From: Camillea tinctor
Lineage: Eukaryota > Ascomycota > Sordariomycetes > Xylariales > Xylariaceae
Assembly: GCA_022578605.1 (NCBI GenBank)
Contig: MU394161.1
Coordinates: forward strand, 18,833 to 82,832
DNA: 64,000 nt
Reading direction: 5' to 3'
Shown in pieces: positions 50,092 through 62,800 of this stretch. The position numbers and the translations under genes were made by a program. Position 1 is the first letter of the stretch. Each line of letters begins with the position of its first letter. The notes under the pieces are model-generated. The model ran no database searches. It was not told where the DNA came from and saw only the letters and a program-made list of their open reading frames with translations.

Positions 50092-51069
50092 TCAAATCGG
50101 GTTTTCCATACCAGCTGTAGGCACTATCGTGGCCGCGCTGCCAGCCTGGGACGTTGTGCCCTGGGAGGCGCCCGGGGTGCTCGGGCGCAGCGTGTTGTTC
50201 GAGCCGAGCCCGCGCTTCATCATCTTGCCCAGCACCGTGACCAGCTCGCAGGCGTCGTTGAACATATCGTCGTCCATGCCCTCCGACGCGTCGTACACTT
50301 CGGCGACTGTCTTCCGGGCGAGCCGCCTGCTGCCTTCGCGGTCGTGCACACAGTCGTACAGGAACGCTGCAAACTCGGTTTTCACAGATAGCCGCAATGA
50401 GTGAGATCCCCATAACAGGGTGTCGGCATACGACTCGGCCTCCTTGAAATACTGGTGAGCCGTCGGTAGGTAGTCCACGGCTGGTAGCAGGAATGCGGCT
50501 GCTGGCTCAGGGGCCTGGGGTCCAAAGCCGGGTGGGGGCCCGACGGGCCCTCCTTCTATCGGGTGCGTGGGTTGTAGAGATGATCGAGTGGGGGTGGGGG
50601 TTTCAGGCGGGGCGGGTTCGCCTCTGTCGACGCCTTTTCCCTTGTCGAGCCGCGGCATCGGCGGCGTTTGCGGTCTTGCTGTCGTGTCGCTCCCCTGCGA
50701 GGTGGATAAGCCCATCGTTGATACCGGGGGGTTGTTGTGAAAGAGAACGAAGATGTAGTAGAACGACGCCCGGAGTTTATACGCTAGCACCTTGAGCTCC
50801 CCATGATCGCCAACCATCGGTAGAACGTATTGCTCTAGCATGATCAGGCCCTCCCGGGCAAGCCATATGATGTGGAAATAGAGGTCTAACGACTGCGTCG
50901 TCCTCGTCGTGTCTAATTTCCGCTGCTTCCGGGCTTTGACAGTCTGTGCGGCTAGGTTGATGGAAAGTCCCAGTATCTTGAAGAGCATAGATGAGAGTAG
51001 AGGGTTGCTGGGCTCAATTGCTTTAGCTAGCCTGCCGAGGAACTTCTGATCGACCTCAGAGGAAGCCAT
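50092..51069 (-). CDS. 14-3-3-like protein
   Basis: A single-exon frame of 325 residues. The C-terminal half (from about residue 190) matches the last helices of 14-3-3 proteins in layout: DYLPTAHQYFKEAESYADTL, then HSLRLSVKTEFAAFLYDC (compare HPIRLGLALNFSVFYYE), EGSRRLARKTVAEVYDAS and a terminal helix ACELVTVLGKMM. The N-terminal half is helical (LAKAIEPSNPLLSSMLFKIL, SLDLYFHIIWLAREGLIMLE, VLAYKLRASFYYIFVLFHN). The two halves are separated by a Pro/Ser/Thr-rich linker of about 70 residues, which normal 14-3-3 proteins lack. Classical 14-3-3 proteins dimerise and bind phosphoserine peptides. Whether this divergent member does so is unknown. The C-terminus is Ser/Thr/Gly-rich and probably disordered. 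Confidence 0.72.
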   Translation of the reverse strand: MASSEVDQKFLGRLAKAIEPSNPLLSSMLFKILGLSINLAAQTVKARKQRKLDTTRTTQSLDLYFHIIWLAREGLIMLEQYVLPMVGDHGELKVLAYKLRASFYYIFVLFHNNPPVSTMGLSTSQGSDTTARPQTPPMPRLDKGKGVDRGEPAPPETPTPTRSSLQPTHPIEGGPVGPPPGFGPQAPEPAAAFLLPAVDYLPTAHQYFKEAESYADTLLWGSHSLRLSVKTEFAAFLYDCVHDREGSRRLARKTVAEVYDASEGMDDDMFNDACELVTVLGKMMKRGLGSNNTLRPSTPGASQGTTSQAGSAATIVPTAGMENPI

Positions 51070-54000
51070 CGGGGTGAGATCAGAATGATTCCCGCTTTCT
51101 GGATCCTATAAGTCGATTTAGGATAGTTTCGGCGTGAGAACTGTGCTACTCCCAACGGCTAATCAGAGCTTCTTAAGCAAACAGTGCCTGAGCAAGTGGA
51201 GCAAGGGTTGATATAATTGCCCAGGGACAAGATGTGGGTGAATAAAAAAGATGCCTTTCTGGTAGGAAACACAGCCAGCCGGCCATTCATGAGACGAATA
51301 TTTCCGAGCTCCTGGTCTTCCTAATGGTTAGTCTACAACTGATAGTTTTCTAGGACCCGTCAATAGTCAATTGGCTCCTCGAGTGAGCTCCGAGTCCAAC
51401 GGATCACAGACCAAGTTCGTCTCGGTTGGTTGCAGGGCAAAATAGAAGCTAGATAATAGCGCTGATGACGTTGGGGGGGCGACGTGTCAGCTGTTTTCAA
51501 GCTGGCAGTCGTGCCTCTGAATGAAGCCTTTTCGCGGCTGTGAATAACGGCTTATAAACGAGTGACTTCGGACGCGATTCCGTCTTAGCATAGGCACGAG
51601 ACACTATCGATGCTGCGGGCTGATGGGCAAGCGGCACGTCTCGGCGTTTTCGAGGAAGGCAACTCTAGTCGATAGAGCGGCACGAAATCCTTTAGGTCTG
51701 GCTAAAGGTAGAAAGCGTCCTAGATTAAACATTCGAAATTACAAAAAGACTGGTATCACGCCCGTTAGTTGGACCCAAGTTCATGGTCAAGATCCACCAG
51801 GACGAGCTGAAGCGCGAAACGCGCCAGCCATTGGAGGATTACTGACCAATATGGTACAGGATAAGTAATACAAGCTGACAAGGTCAACACCCAGGGCGCA
51901 AATTACAGGACGATCAGCAAGCAGGAAGCGCGTGAGGGTAGAGAAACTGGCGATGGAGGGCGGCGGCGGCGGAGGTGCTGGGACTCGGTCGATCGAAAAG
52001 CATTTCGACGTCAGTCGCGAATCTAGCGCCAATTGGGGGTGCAATGGTAAGTAAATGTGATGAAGTGGTATATATAGGATCTCCGCCAAACAGGGGAGAG
52101 CCCAAGCAGGGCTCAGGAAGTTGAACCAATGGCGGTGTGAGGTTAATTGGCCAGATCTTCGGGTTTGTAACTATGTGGAGTCGACAAAGGCTTGTCGAAC
52201 GAGAGATCCTGACAGCTGGGCTGCCCCACGGTTCCCAGAGCCGGTAGAGGACAGGAACGGACGTACTCGAGGTTCAGTGCTCAGAGATGATGAGATGTGG
52301 AGGAGGGGAGAGACAGAAACGCCATAATTACGAATGTGTAGGCAGGGGAAGAGATTTGTTTGCGGTCCGGGGGGGGAGGGAGGGGGGAAATGTGTAAGAT
52401 CAAATGTAAGGTGTATGGAATAATAGGTAAGTGCCGCGTTAGGTCCGCATAAGAACAAGCATGAAAATAAACATGAAATATAACAATAGTAACAATAATA
52501 TTTCAAGGAGGATTTTCTGCATGAACCGGTTGTGGATCGTCTTGGGACCACAGGCAGCCCGATTGCACGCGCAGATGCAGATGCGCGCGTCGAAATCTCA
52601 GGGGGGTGATCTCTAAGCGCTCGCTTTCTAGATATAGCTGAGCTGGGGGTGGGGAGCGACTGGGGGAAAGAGGGAATAATAGAAAGAAGAGAAGAGGCCA
52701 AAGGTGACAGGTAAGACGCGATCTAAGGAGCCCGGCGAGAGGTAGTACTTGTAGTGGTGTTATGTGTATATGTGGTGTATGATGTGGTGTAGATAGGATG
52801 TTGTGGGCAACAAGCGAATGAGACGCCGTTGATCGTGCAGAGGAACTGATGCACGATGAGTTGTCCACACCAAGTCCTCCTGTTCTGACAAGGCCCGAAC
52901 CCGAGACTCGTGTGTAACTCAAGGTACTACTAGGAAATTGGAACGTAGAGTAGGTATACAGAATGTGTAGATTATATGGTAAACACTGAGTTACTTACTT
53001 TTAAACTATTATGCTCATTGCTAGTATTATGATGGTAGTGTAATAGCCGAGTTAGTTGAGTCTGGTTGTGGGTTGTTGATTTAAGTGTATAGAATTAGAT
53101 AACTTATTGATGTATATACTTATATTAGTCGAGATAAGTATCAAGGAGAGAAAAGCCAAGTTGAACAGGACTTGGGGAGGGAGAGCAAAAAAAAAAAAGA
53201 GCAAACAAGCAAATCACGGACAAAGTCTAGCTTTCCCAATGACGCGGAAACCCAAATAAAGCTACTTTTACTTACCCACGGGCTCAGCCGCCACGCGACG
53301 GGGGGTGGAGGATCGTCTTAACGGCCAAGATGCCCGAAATCTCGAGCAAGACCCGACCCTTGAAGTCGGCTAAGACCTCCGACAGGGTTCAGGGGGGAGG
53401 GATCTGATTTCACTTTTGGCACTACTTGGCCCGAATTTCGTACTTTTCTCCAAACAATCATGTGGTTTGATGCTCGTCATTATCATTGTTCAGTCCTCTA
53501 GCCTCGCCCATCTGAGCTCCCACACATGCATACATACATGATACATACATACATACATGCGTACATACGTACATACACATCCTACATAAGCACATCCCCT
53601 CTGGATTGCGGGGCTTCTTACTCTACTACCTTTATGTATAGTGTGCAAGTAAGTATATACAGACTACCTATACCTAGGCAGGCTCTATGTCCAGTAGCCG
53701 AGGTACTCCGTACATGTTTAGTTAAATTTTGTCATCATCACCTATATCCCCTTGTCTTTTTTTTCCCTTTTCTTATCTCGATATAAATACCTATCCTATA
53801 GTACCACAACCACTGCAGTGTTAGGTCGGCATGTAAATGGGTAGTTTGAGACCATAATGATTGACTATCCTGATGCCACGCCTTTTGTGTCTTAGACATT
53901 AAGGCAGTTCCGTGTGAGCCCACAATCGCGTGGGGGGCTGTTCAACATGATCGTCCTCTTGCATTGCTTCAAGGTCAATCTTATTATATATACGAGTGTT

Positions 54001-56885
54001 ATCGACACACACATATAAGGCTTACACTCTCGACCAGTCGCGAGGTCAGCCCACCCACGAAGTAGATACTTGTACTTCATCCTCACAACCCATGTCGTCG
54101 TACAGCGAGGGGATATATGTTGGGCGCGTGGTGTATTCGCCGATGCAGTAACTCAACAGTTAGTTATCAACCCGAAACGGCACACACAACTATTCTTCGG
54201 CTTGTTGTATAGTAAGGTCAGCAGGTAAACAGGTAGGTATGAAAGCATGTGTATGTATTGTTGTATGCATCAAGAAATGCACATATGTATTCTCAACACC
54301 ACCACGGTTTGCCCTGCTGCGGATACAGACAGGGGGTCCCGGTTTGGGACGCGACCTGAGATCAATTGACCAATGGAAAAGCAAGCATTGATTTCCTTCT
54401 CCCCAGCCACCGTATTTTCCAATCTGACATAACCCAGAGAGTGTCCCTCCAAATACATACATAGTGCCAGCGCACATACCAGCGTAGGATGTTGGCAGCA
54501 TTGGAGGAAGATAGTTAGTGTATGTAGGTAGATATCAGCTTTCCTCACCACGGTATTAGTCTAGGCTAGTGTATATGTATGAAGACACTACCTATTCCCT
54601 TCATTATATCAGGGTCTCCACGTATGCGGCCATCCCTCCATTTACGTATCCCGCATACACACCATAAACACACACGCACACATACCTACCTATATACCAC
54701 GACCACGGATCAGATAGGAGCCAAAAGGCTCTCGGACGCCTCCCGGCTCCACAACATATAACTTAGCTGCTAAAGCCATCGCTCGGAACAGACAAACGGG
54801 AAGGGGAAGGGATGGGAAATTAGCGGTGAGGAGAAGAAGAATCGTGTAGAGAGAAAAAGAAATCGGAAGCAATGAAATATGAGGGAACACAAAATTTAGA
54901 AAGAAAAAAAAAAGTGTTTTTCTCCCACGTCAGGGCCAGGATTTCTAGGACGAAACGCATTTACAACGATACCCAAAAGGCACTTTTGTTACCCACTAGC
55001 CATGTAGTGACCACCCACCAGGTCTATGTAGCATCCCGTGAGAGAGGGGGAGGGGTTAACTATGTAGCAATCGGCACCTAGCAGCATTAGACCTAGATAT
55101 CACACCGAGAACAACAAAAGGACCAAGAATAAAATAAGAGACACTATATATACATGCTCCATCTAACAAGTGGATAATAGCCTGACACAAAATCAAACGG
55201 GAATATAGGAACACAAAGAAAAGAGAGAGAGAAAAAGGAAAGAAAAAACCCCTCGCATTATACGTTGGGTAGCCGCACTAAAAAGAAAAGAGAGAAAAAA
55301 AGTCAGCCACTCGGCCCGCCATGGTCTCGATCTAATTTCCATTATCCTATTCCGGATGTGGTATCTTCCGGACACTGCTGGGTAACTTACACTACATCGG
55401 TACCAATATTAGGTATGTACCTACATTAGGAGGTATCGTCCATTAGAATTATAGTTACCTATTCTTCAAGGTTGCTATAGCCAGCTATCCGAGCTACTAA
55501 CCAAAAGCTCCCTACAAGGCCCATTCCCTTCAACTAATATACCCAGTCCACGTGTGCGTAACTAGGTTAAATAAGAAGCTAGTCGCCGGGTTCCCTGGAG
55601 TCGCTAGAGAGAGTGTGTTATAGCTGGTGTTGGCGACTCACCAGCTCATATAGAAGATAGGCTATAATTTCTTGGCCCTCATCGATTAGATATCATAGAA
55701 CGTAACATCTACCTAGGCCAAGCACGTTAATAGGCGTTGTATTCGCCTCACTAAGCTAATCTAGGTTATTGCTGCTACTGCAGCCTCGAGAGAGGAGAAA
55801 GACAAAACACAACACACGATAGCCGCAGCGTGGCGTACATGTATGCACAACTGATGCTAAAGTCCGAGACAAATGAAAGACACACCTTTCTCTAACATCA
55901 TCCTTTGTTCCTTGAACATGCCGTAGTACATCTAACCTCCATCGGACGTCATCCCCTTTTTTTGCACTTGGTACAAATACAAACTATTACCCTAGCTTTA
56001 GCATATCATATGATGTATAATAATAGGCTTATGGTCAAAATTGGGCGTCCCGTCTGCATTGCCTTAGGTTAGACCACTTATATAGAATATGGTTTAAGCT
56101 AGAGACTCAAATCAGCTTTTAAGTTTGGCGCTGCATTTGCTCAGTAATATCAAGATCATTTCATACTTTTAAGCTATAAACTTATAATGTTATATGAAAT
56201 TTTCCCTAACAATAATAGTAGTTACCCCTTTACTCTTTATTTACTAATACATAGTTTGTACAGACTATATTGGAGATTCCCCTCCGGGCTGTTTAACACA
56301 CAGGTCTATATTCTCGTGGTAAGTTATACCGCAAATATACGAAGTATGTATTCTAAGTTCATACCTTAATGATGAATTGAGTTTATGCTCAGCATATGTC
56401 TATCTACCTAGGTACGATATAATAAATCCAGGTATTACGTACCTAGGTTAGGTAGGTGGCTGTCAGGGGTTAGGAAGGAACAAGGAAGGTTCCTGTATAT
56501 AGCAACAGTGACATCCGCAGTTGTAGTATAGCTCCTCGCACAACAACGTATTGATCACCTAAGCACTTGCTTAGTCCCTCGTGACAGTTGTTATATATTA
56601 TTTGTGATTTTTTGTAGAATGAGTAGCTGTAGCTCTTTTTATATCACTTGTATACGAACAAACTTACTATAGCTTGAAGTTATGTCATGCCGTAATCACA
56701 TTCAGTCGCTTACTCTATCCCTTGCCAATACTCATAGTCTCTCCCCTTTTTATCGCGGTCATCTAACCGCAGTATATATCTCATTATTGCACGAAATGCT
56801 TGACTAATTACCATGTGATAATCGTTTAGTCTAATGTGAGCATACATGGCAATATCGCCAAATACATTATTAACGGTTTGACTTC
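51070..56885. other. Gene-poor spacer
   Basis: No gene is called with confidence. A plus-strand frame at 51623-51868 (81 codons, basic, GKRHVSAFSRKATLVDRAAR) and minus frames at 52171-52922 show no family resemblance. A (TACA)n-type microsatellite is at 53523-53578. TACCTAGGTA lies at 56405, and a one-mismatch copy at 56440. Confidence 0.5.
53523..53578. repeat. Tetranucleotide (TACA)n microsatellite
   Basis: Imperfect head-to-tail TACA/TACG units with ATGC interruptions. Confidence 0.85.
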
Positions 56886-57602
56886 TTAGGCTTCCTCGTG
56901 TTGCGGAAGCACGTTCTTATCAGACTTTCGCCACCTATACCTCAAGTTCTTTCCACAACTACCAGAAGGGCTCCGTCGTGCCAGATCATCGTTCATCGCA
57001 TCTGCTAGTTTAGGTTTTTCAGCTGGATCCTCTTTGATATGCGTATCAACCCATCCTGAGATACTGTTCACCTTCCAGGCAATCACGATGGTAGGGATGG
57101 AGACGATAGCCGTCACGCCGACTATTTGTCATGTTAGTTATTTGATTATTTAGGCAGGTTATCTGGAAACACTCACAAAGGATGGGAAATATCCACCGCC
57201 CCTCGTACTTCAGATCTCCTCCTTCGTGGGGGAAACTCGTAATGTCGAGCACGAATAGAGATGATAGGAACGAGAGAGGAAGCTTCAGGTGATTGGTAGA
57301 CGAGCTTGTCAGTTTGCAATATTCTGCAGAAACCATCTGACGTGAATATGAGATTACTTACGAACACGATGGTGACCACGGTAAAGACGAATATGATATT
57401 GGCTTGTTTAGCCGAATCGTTGGCTTGCGTCCGACTGTACTCTGCCTGCCGTAAGTCGAGGAGAGTGTTGATCTGTTTTTAAAGTTAGCAGAGGAAACCC
57501 CATCGCTAAGCGAGTAAACTCACGTAGCTCGTTACTGTGTCCGCCTCCTGTATCATCTCATTGATATCCCTCTTAACGTCGATGGGAAAACAAGGGTGGT
57601 AG
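56886..57602 (-). pseudogene. 3' part of a transposon-split ankyrin/CorA-like gene
   Basis: Coding segments, in minus-strand order, are about 57602-57524, 57473-57362, 57282-57177 and 57121-56886, joined by short GT-AG introns. They encode the end of a CorA-like metal-ion channel domain: a coiled region (DVKRDINEMIQEADTV, DLRQAEYSRTQANDSAKQAN), a first transmembrane stretch across introns (IIFVFTVVTIVF then LPLSFLSSLFVLDI), a loop (PHEGGDLKYEGRWIFPIL), and a second transmembrane helix (FGVTAIVSIPTIVIAWKV), followed by a charged tail. This layout is typical of fungal ankyrin-CorA fusion proteins, which usually lack the strict GMN motif. The part is cut from its N-terminal portion by the transposon relic, in the middle of an exon. 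Confidence 0.8.
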
Positions 57603-57604
57603 TA
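57603..57604. repeat. TA target-site duplication, left copy
   Basis: The dinucleotide TA directly outside the left inverted repeat; the matching copy is at 59831-59832. A TA duplication is characteristic of Tc1/mariner-superfamily insertion. Confidence 0.75.
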
Positions 57605-57674
57605 CCATGCCACCCCACCTGGCGATACACCCCACCTAGCAATACAGCAAAACTAAAAACACTACTACTAAAAC
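57605..57674 (+). repeat. Left terminal inverted repeat of the transposon relic
   Basis: Seventy bases match the reverse complement of 59761-59830 with five differences. All five are transitions that leave A or T in this copy. It contains two tandem 17-bp units beginning CACCCCACCT (57611-57627 and 57628-57644). Confidence 0.88.
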
Positions 57675-59760
57675 ACATAAACTTTACTTATACGTATTTT
57701 GCTTAAAAATAAAGTTATTTTCAATATAAAAATACCATTAAATAGCCCTTAAATTAAAATAAATACTATTATTTTTTTGCTTTTTTTTGCACAATAACCA
57801 ACATAGTATTTTACTGCAAAATAACCTTATATGTAAGCATTTATTTTAAACTGCCATTTTTTTTCTTTTTTTTTTTAATTTTTTCTTTAAAACAATACTA
57901 ATTAAAATAATATTTTACATAAAAAATTAAATATGCTTTACTATTAAAAACATTTAAAATAGCGATATTTTATTAAAAAAAGCAGCCGAAAAACATGAAA
58001 TTTTTACTACAACCTTAAGCTATTAAATTAACGAAAAACTACCACAAAAAACTTATATTTACGCTAATAAATTAATTAAAAAACAAAAAAAAAGTCTTGT
58101 AAAATAAATCTTGCGCTAAAAATTACTTAAATTTGCGTTAAAATATAGTATTATACATAAAATTGCAAAGCAGTTAGCTAAAAAAAACAGCTTTTATAAA
58201 AACTTAAGCTGCCATTAATTATACTGCTTTATAAAGCAGCATTTTAACATTAAAACCAAAAAAAAGCGTAAAATAAAAGCTTTTCGCTTTAATAAATTTA
58301 CTTTTAAAGCTATATATTAGTATTTTAACATACAAAAAAAAAATATAGCTAAATATAACCTTATTTAACTTATAATATAAATAAAAAAAAGTTAATAGCT
58401 AAAGTTAGTATATATTTTATTTTTAATATTTATTTTTATTATTTATTAATTAACGTATTAAAAATTAATAATATAGTTTTAAAAAAGATTAAAATTAAAA
58501 AATTTTTCTTAAAATTTTTTTAAACCTGTTATTAAACCTTTTTTATTAAATATATTAACGCAAAAAGCTAGCTTATTAACCTTAGCATTATTTTTAAAAA
58601 AAAAAAGCTTTAATTTACTTATTTTAAAAAAAAATTTAAAAAAATCGCAAATTAAAGCTATATTTGCTTAAAAAATAGCTAAACTTTAAATAATATTATA
58701 ATTAAATAGTTAAAAAAAGTATTTTTTTATAAAATAGCAAAACACTTTTTTAATAATAATAACGCTTATTTATTAATTTTAAATAGCTATAAAAATTATA
58801 CGTTTATAAATAATTATAATTTAAAGCTAAATATATTATTTTAAATTTTTCTCATTTTTTTTTATTTTTATAAAAAAATGTTGCTAACCTTTATATTTAA
58901 ATAAAATTTATAACTATATATTTTTACAATAACGTATATTTATGCTTTTTATTAGCATATTACTTTTATAGCCTTTAACCTTTTAATAATAAGCTTTTTA
59001 ACGTATTAAAATACTATTATTAAAAACAATTAAGTAAATTAGCTTTTTAATTTAATGCTTTTTTTATTAATAAATTAAATTTTATAAAAGCATATATTAA
59101 AGCAAAAAAAAAGGCCTTAACTTTTAAAACTATTTAAATAGCATTTAAAATAATTAAAAACTAGCTTATTAACAAAAAAAAAGCCTTTACGCACTTAAAT
59201 TGCAACTTAAATAAAAAAAAGCAAAATACGGCTTTAATAACTAATACTATACTTATAAAAGTTTTTAATACTTTAACTAATAGCCATTAAGTTAGAAATT
59301 TAAGTAAATTTTACATTTTTAACGCTAAAACCCTTTTAAAGCATTGCGCAAAAACTATAAATAAACACAGCTTAAAATCTATCTATTATAAAATAAAAAT
59401 TTAATTTTTAAAGCTTTAATTTAAACGCTTATAAAAAAAAAAAAAAAAATTCCTTAATTTAAACTAAACGTTTATAAAGCTTTTAAAAATATTAAGAGAA
59501 AATAAAAATTATTTTTAACTAGATTTAAAGTCTCTAAATAGCTTAAAAAGCAAAAAATCTAATTTTAAAAGTTAAAAGTTTAAAAGCAATAAAAAAAATA
59601 ATATAGCTACAATTCACTCTTTAAAACACACACGATCCGGTCGCATTATTAAGCTTTTAAGTAAATACACAAATTAATTAAAAAATAGGTTTTAAAATAA
59701 TATATTTAACTTATTTTTATGATTTTTTTTTATATAACTATTAAAATTATAAATATGGTA

Positions 59761-59830
59761 GTTTTGGTAGTGGCGTTTTTAGTTTTGCTGTATCGCCAGG
59801 TGGGGTGTATCGCCAGGTGGGGTGGCATGG
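59761..59830 (-). repeat. Right terminal inverted repeat of the transposon relic
   Basis: The less mutated copy of the 70-bp inverted repeat; it keeps both 17-bp tandem units intact (each ending TGGCGATA when read inward). It is GC-rich, in sharp contrast to the adjacent interior. Confidence 0.88.
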
Positions 59831-59832
59831 TA
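59831..59832. repeat. TA target-site duplication, right copy
   Basis: Directly follows the GGCATGG end of the right inverted repeat. Removing the element and one TA restores an uninterrupted reading frame across the junction (FQ-YYHPCF). Confidence 0.75.
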
Positions 59833-62800
59833 TTGGAACTGCTCATTTTTCGGATCACGAGAGGGGAAGGCCTGTTTCCAGGCAACGTCCTGATCTTCTG
59901 CCAGGGACTTGAGAATATGGAGCTCGTCACGGATATCCCGTGTCTGATTAAGGAGCTCAGTTTCGTGTATGATAATCTTAGAGCTGTCCTGGCGGGTCCT
60001 CTCGCCTGATGGATCAGGTCCCGACGTTTGACCACGAAGTCCATCGAGAAAGTGTTGGAAGAGCTGGCTTTCACCATCAACCTGTTCGAGTAATCAGTTA
60101 AAGTGATTACTATAGGTTCATACAAAGTATAATAGCGTACCACGTCTCTAAGTGACTCTCGGAATACCTCGATTGGCGACTTCTTCATCTGGTGTTCTGA
60201 GCTGGGGATAATTATAGATTTCTCCATGAAGGATCTAGTGGCAACTCCAAGGACTAGCTCCATAACGGATTGGACCGATGTAGGGCGCTCGAACCGACTC
60301 CTTGCATCGCCATAACTGATATTTTCTAGAGTTTTCTGAAGTAGGTTCTGTACGGATTCCTGACTGGAGTCTTCCGTCGTGGCTGTGATTATCGTCTCTG
60401 GCTGGTCATTAGCCTATTGTATATGTGCTTGGTGCTGCTGATGGTCATACTCTCGTCGATGATCCATATCCATACTTGATTTATCATCAAAATTGTCTTG
60501 CATACCCTTTCATTGGATTGCCCGTTTTTCTTGTACACAACCTAATCGTTGTCTCTTTCACTAGTGTCAGTAATCGCCACGTAATAATACTGGTCGAGAG
60601 TTATAGGGTTGTGTTTGATTTTTCTCGAGTGACGGCTGTTTATGGAATCTTGAAACCAATCTAACTGGCCAGTATAGCTCTTTGAACTAGCTCCTTGATA
60701 AGTCCCTATAGTGAGGTACGGCATCTGTTTTCACCGGAATTTAGCGAATGATTACGCTATCCAAGATATAGCCTTTTTAGAACATACGTAGAGACTCGTG
60801 CAAGTGAATTCTTTCCCTGGCAACTGAGGTCCACCCGAGGGAGGGTTTGGACATTCAGTCCGGCGCATTTTCTTATGCTATCAAGAACATAATGGTAAGC
60901 TCCCAAGAATTTTAGGATACAAGTCCTGAACAACTTACAACGCATTGTGGTTTCATGTAACTTTGCTCACCACCTGTTGCCAATTCAGACCAGCTTTGAT
61001 TCAATTGTTTCATCAAAGCTATATGGTCCATTTCCAAACGGTTTGAATCATGCGAAAGCCGACAAACGAGGTCCTTGAGAGAATAGTATGAGATGTCTAT
61101 AGTAGGAAGAAGGATGACGTGCTACTCACTCTCATTACTTGTAACTGTTCACAAAGTATTTGTCAATGCTGAACAACAACTAGTTTCTGAAGGACGTCAT
61201 GGGATCTCACATCATTGACTGGAAGATGAACCCAACGGAGCTGAAGTTCACCTGTAATATTAACTGAAAAGTCTTGATGATCATATATGGCATGATTATA
61301 TGAATCAGCCTGGCGTAGATCAAAGCTGTCCTCTGATAATTCCTTCTTCAGCGCATCTAAGTCGCGTTGACCCCAATTTTCCCAGACCCTTTCGATGAGG
61401 GCATTTGGGCCCTGCTCATAGATAATCTCACGAAGACTCGAATTTTTGAATGGGATACTTACTGTTCCATTGTGAAAGTAAACATCGACGACAGTCCCTT
61501 GAGTTTCCAACACCGAATTATCCGGTTCATGGATGCTTGAGGGCCTGGTGACCTTGTCAGTGTTTGGGTTTGCGACTAGGTTGAGAATTGGCGGTGGTTG
61601 TGAGAATAAATTCTGAATACAGCGCTGAGTATGAGAATCCCCATGGTATTTGTTTGGTTTAATCCTCTGAGCAGTTTCAATAGCATCGCTGAGCCAGTAG
61701 CCACCATACTACGACCGCATGAGATTGGTAGACTGCCTAATGAAGGGCTGTGAAGTCTCGTGTGCATTCGTCGACTTCACATCGGAACTATTTCTGTAGC
61801 AATTCCTTCAATACAACTTCGTGTCTGGGTTTCTCATATTTTGCGAGTAACTACAGAATCTTATGGGCATCTGCTGGATTTGTGCTGATAAAATCATTGT
61901 TGTCTGCCTTAAATGTTCTGATTGCGGCCTAAATAAAATTTTCTAGATCCTTATGCTTCTTATTGATGGCTATGGTCAAAGGAGATTCTTATTGACTATT
62001 CTTATTCAAAAGTGCTAGGAGCTTTAAGGATGACTTTGATATCCTGTCCAAGATAACTTTTGCAGTTTTGACGTTACCTTCGACAGCCGCTATATGAAGA
62101 GTTGTGATATTGCCTTCAAGTGTTGCCCAGACATCAGTCTCGGGAGGGAACAGCTGGATAAATTCATGCTGCCCATATAGGGCCACCACATGAAGCCAAG
62201 TTGCATCATTCTGTCTCCTTGGTCTCGCTGACATAACTTGTGGTTTAAGGGAAATGCAATGTCGGGCTAGATCTAGCGTACCGTTGGCGATAGCCTAGTG
62301 TAGTATGGCATGGAGGTGTTTCTCTTGCTCTTTGTATCGATTCTCTATAAGAGCTTTCAACAATGCGTTCTCGATGGAATATTTGTGTTCTGAGTTTCTC
62401 GTAAAAGCCTTTTCTTTGGTTGGAAATTGTGGAAATAAACGTGGTGTTGCCAATAGTGCGAGCGCAATATCAATATGACCAAAGTCAATTGCGGTATGCA
62501 AGGGTGTGTAACCACTTTTATCATAAACTGCCACATCTACAATTTGGTTGATGAGAGCTTTTACATTTTCTAGCTGGCCATTGCGGCAGGCCAATGCCAA
62601 AGGAGTCAGTCCGTGGTTAGTTGCAATGGTCATGTAGGCTTGCCGTAGTAAAAGCGCCTCAACAATCTGTGTGTTTGGGAGCCAACAAGCCAGCATGAGA
62701 GCAGTAACATGGTGGGAGGAGCTCATGGCGTTCACATCAGCACCCTTCGAGAGCAAATAATTGACGTGACTCAGTTTTTGATGGTCACAAGCCAGAGTTA

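Larger units (their letters stand above)
57605..59830. mobile_element. RIP-degraded DNA transposon, Tc1/mariner (Fot1/pogo-like) type
   Basis: The element is 2226 bp with about 70-bp terminal inverted repeats and a TA duplication. It lies within an exon of the ankyrin/CorA gene. The size, TA target and long repeats fit the Fot1/pogo group of fungal Tc1/mariner elements. Subgroup assignment is inference because no transposase can be read. The interior (about 57665-59760) is overwhelmingly A/T, with stops in every frame. Remaining C and G are mostly in GC/AGC/GCT contexts, as expected after heavy C-to-T and G-to-A mutation. No coding capacity remains, so it cannot move on its own. Confidence 0.8.

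Noticed and set aside
51623..51868. 81-codon basic open frame
   Set aside because: Looks protein-like in charge but has no recognised family, no supporting context and could be chance; left as part of the spacer.
52171..52922. Two minus-strand frames of 139-176 codons
   Set aside because: Overlap each other in different frames, Ser/Pro/Leu-rich without domain features, no homologous motif.
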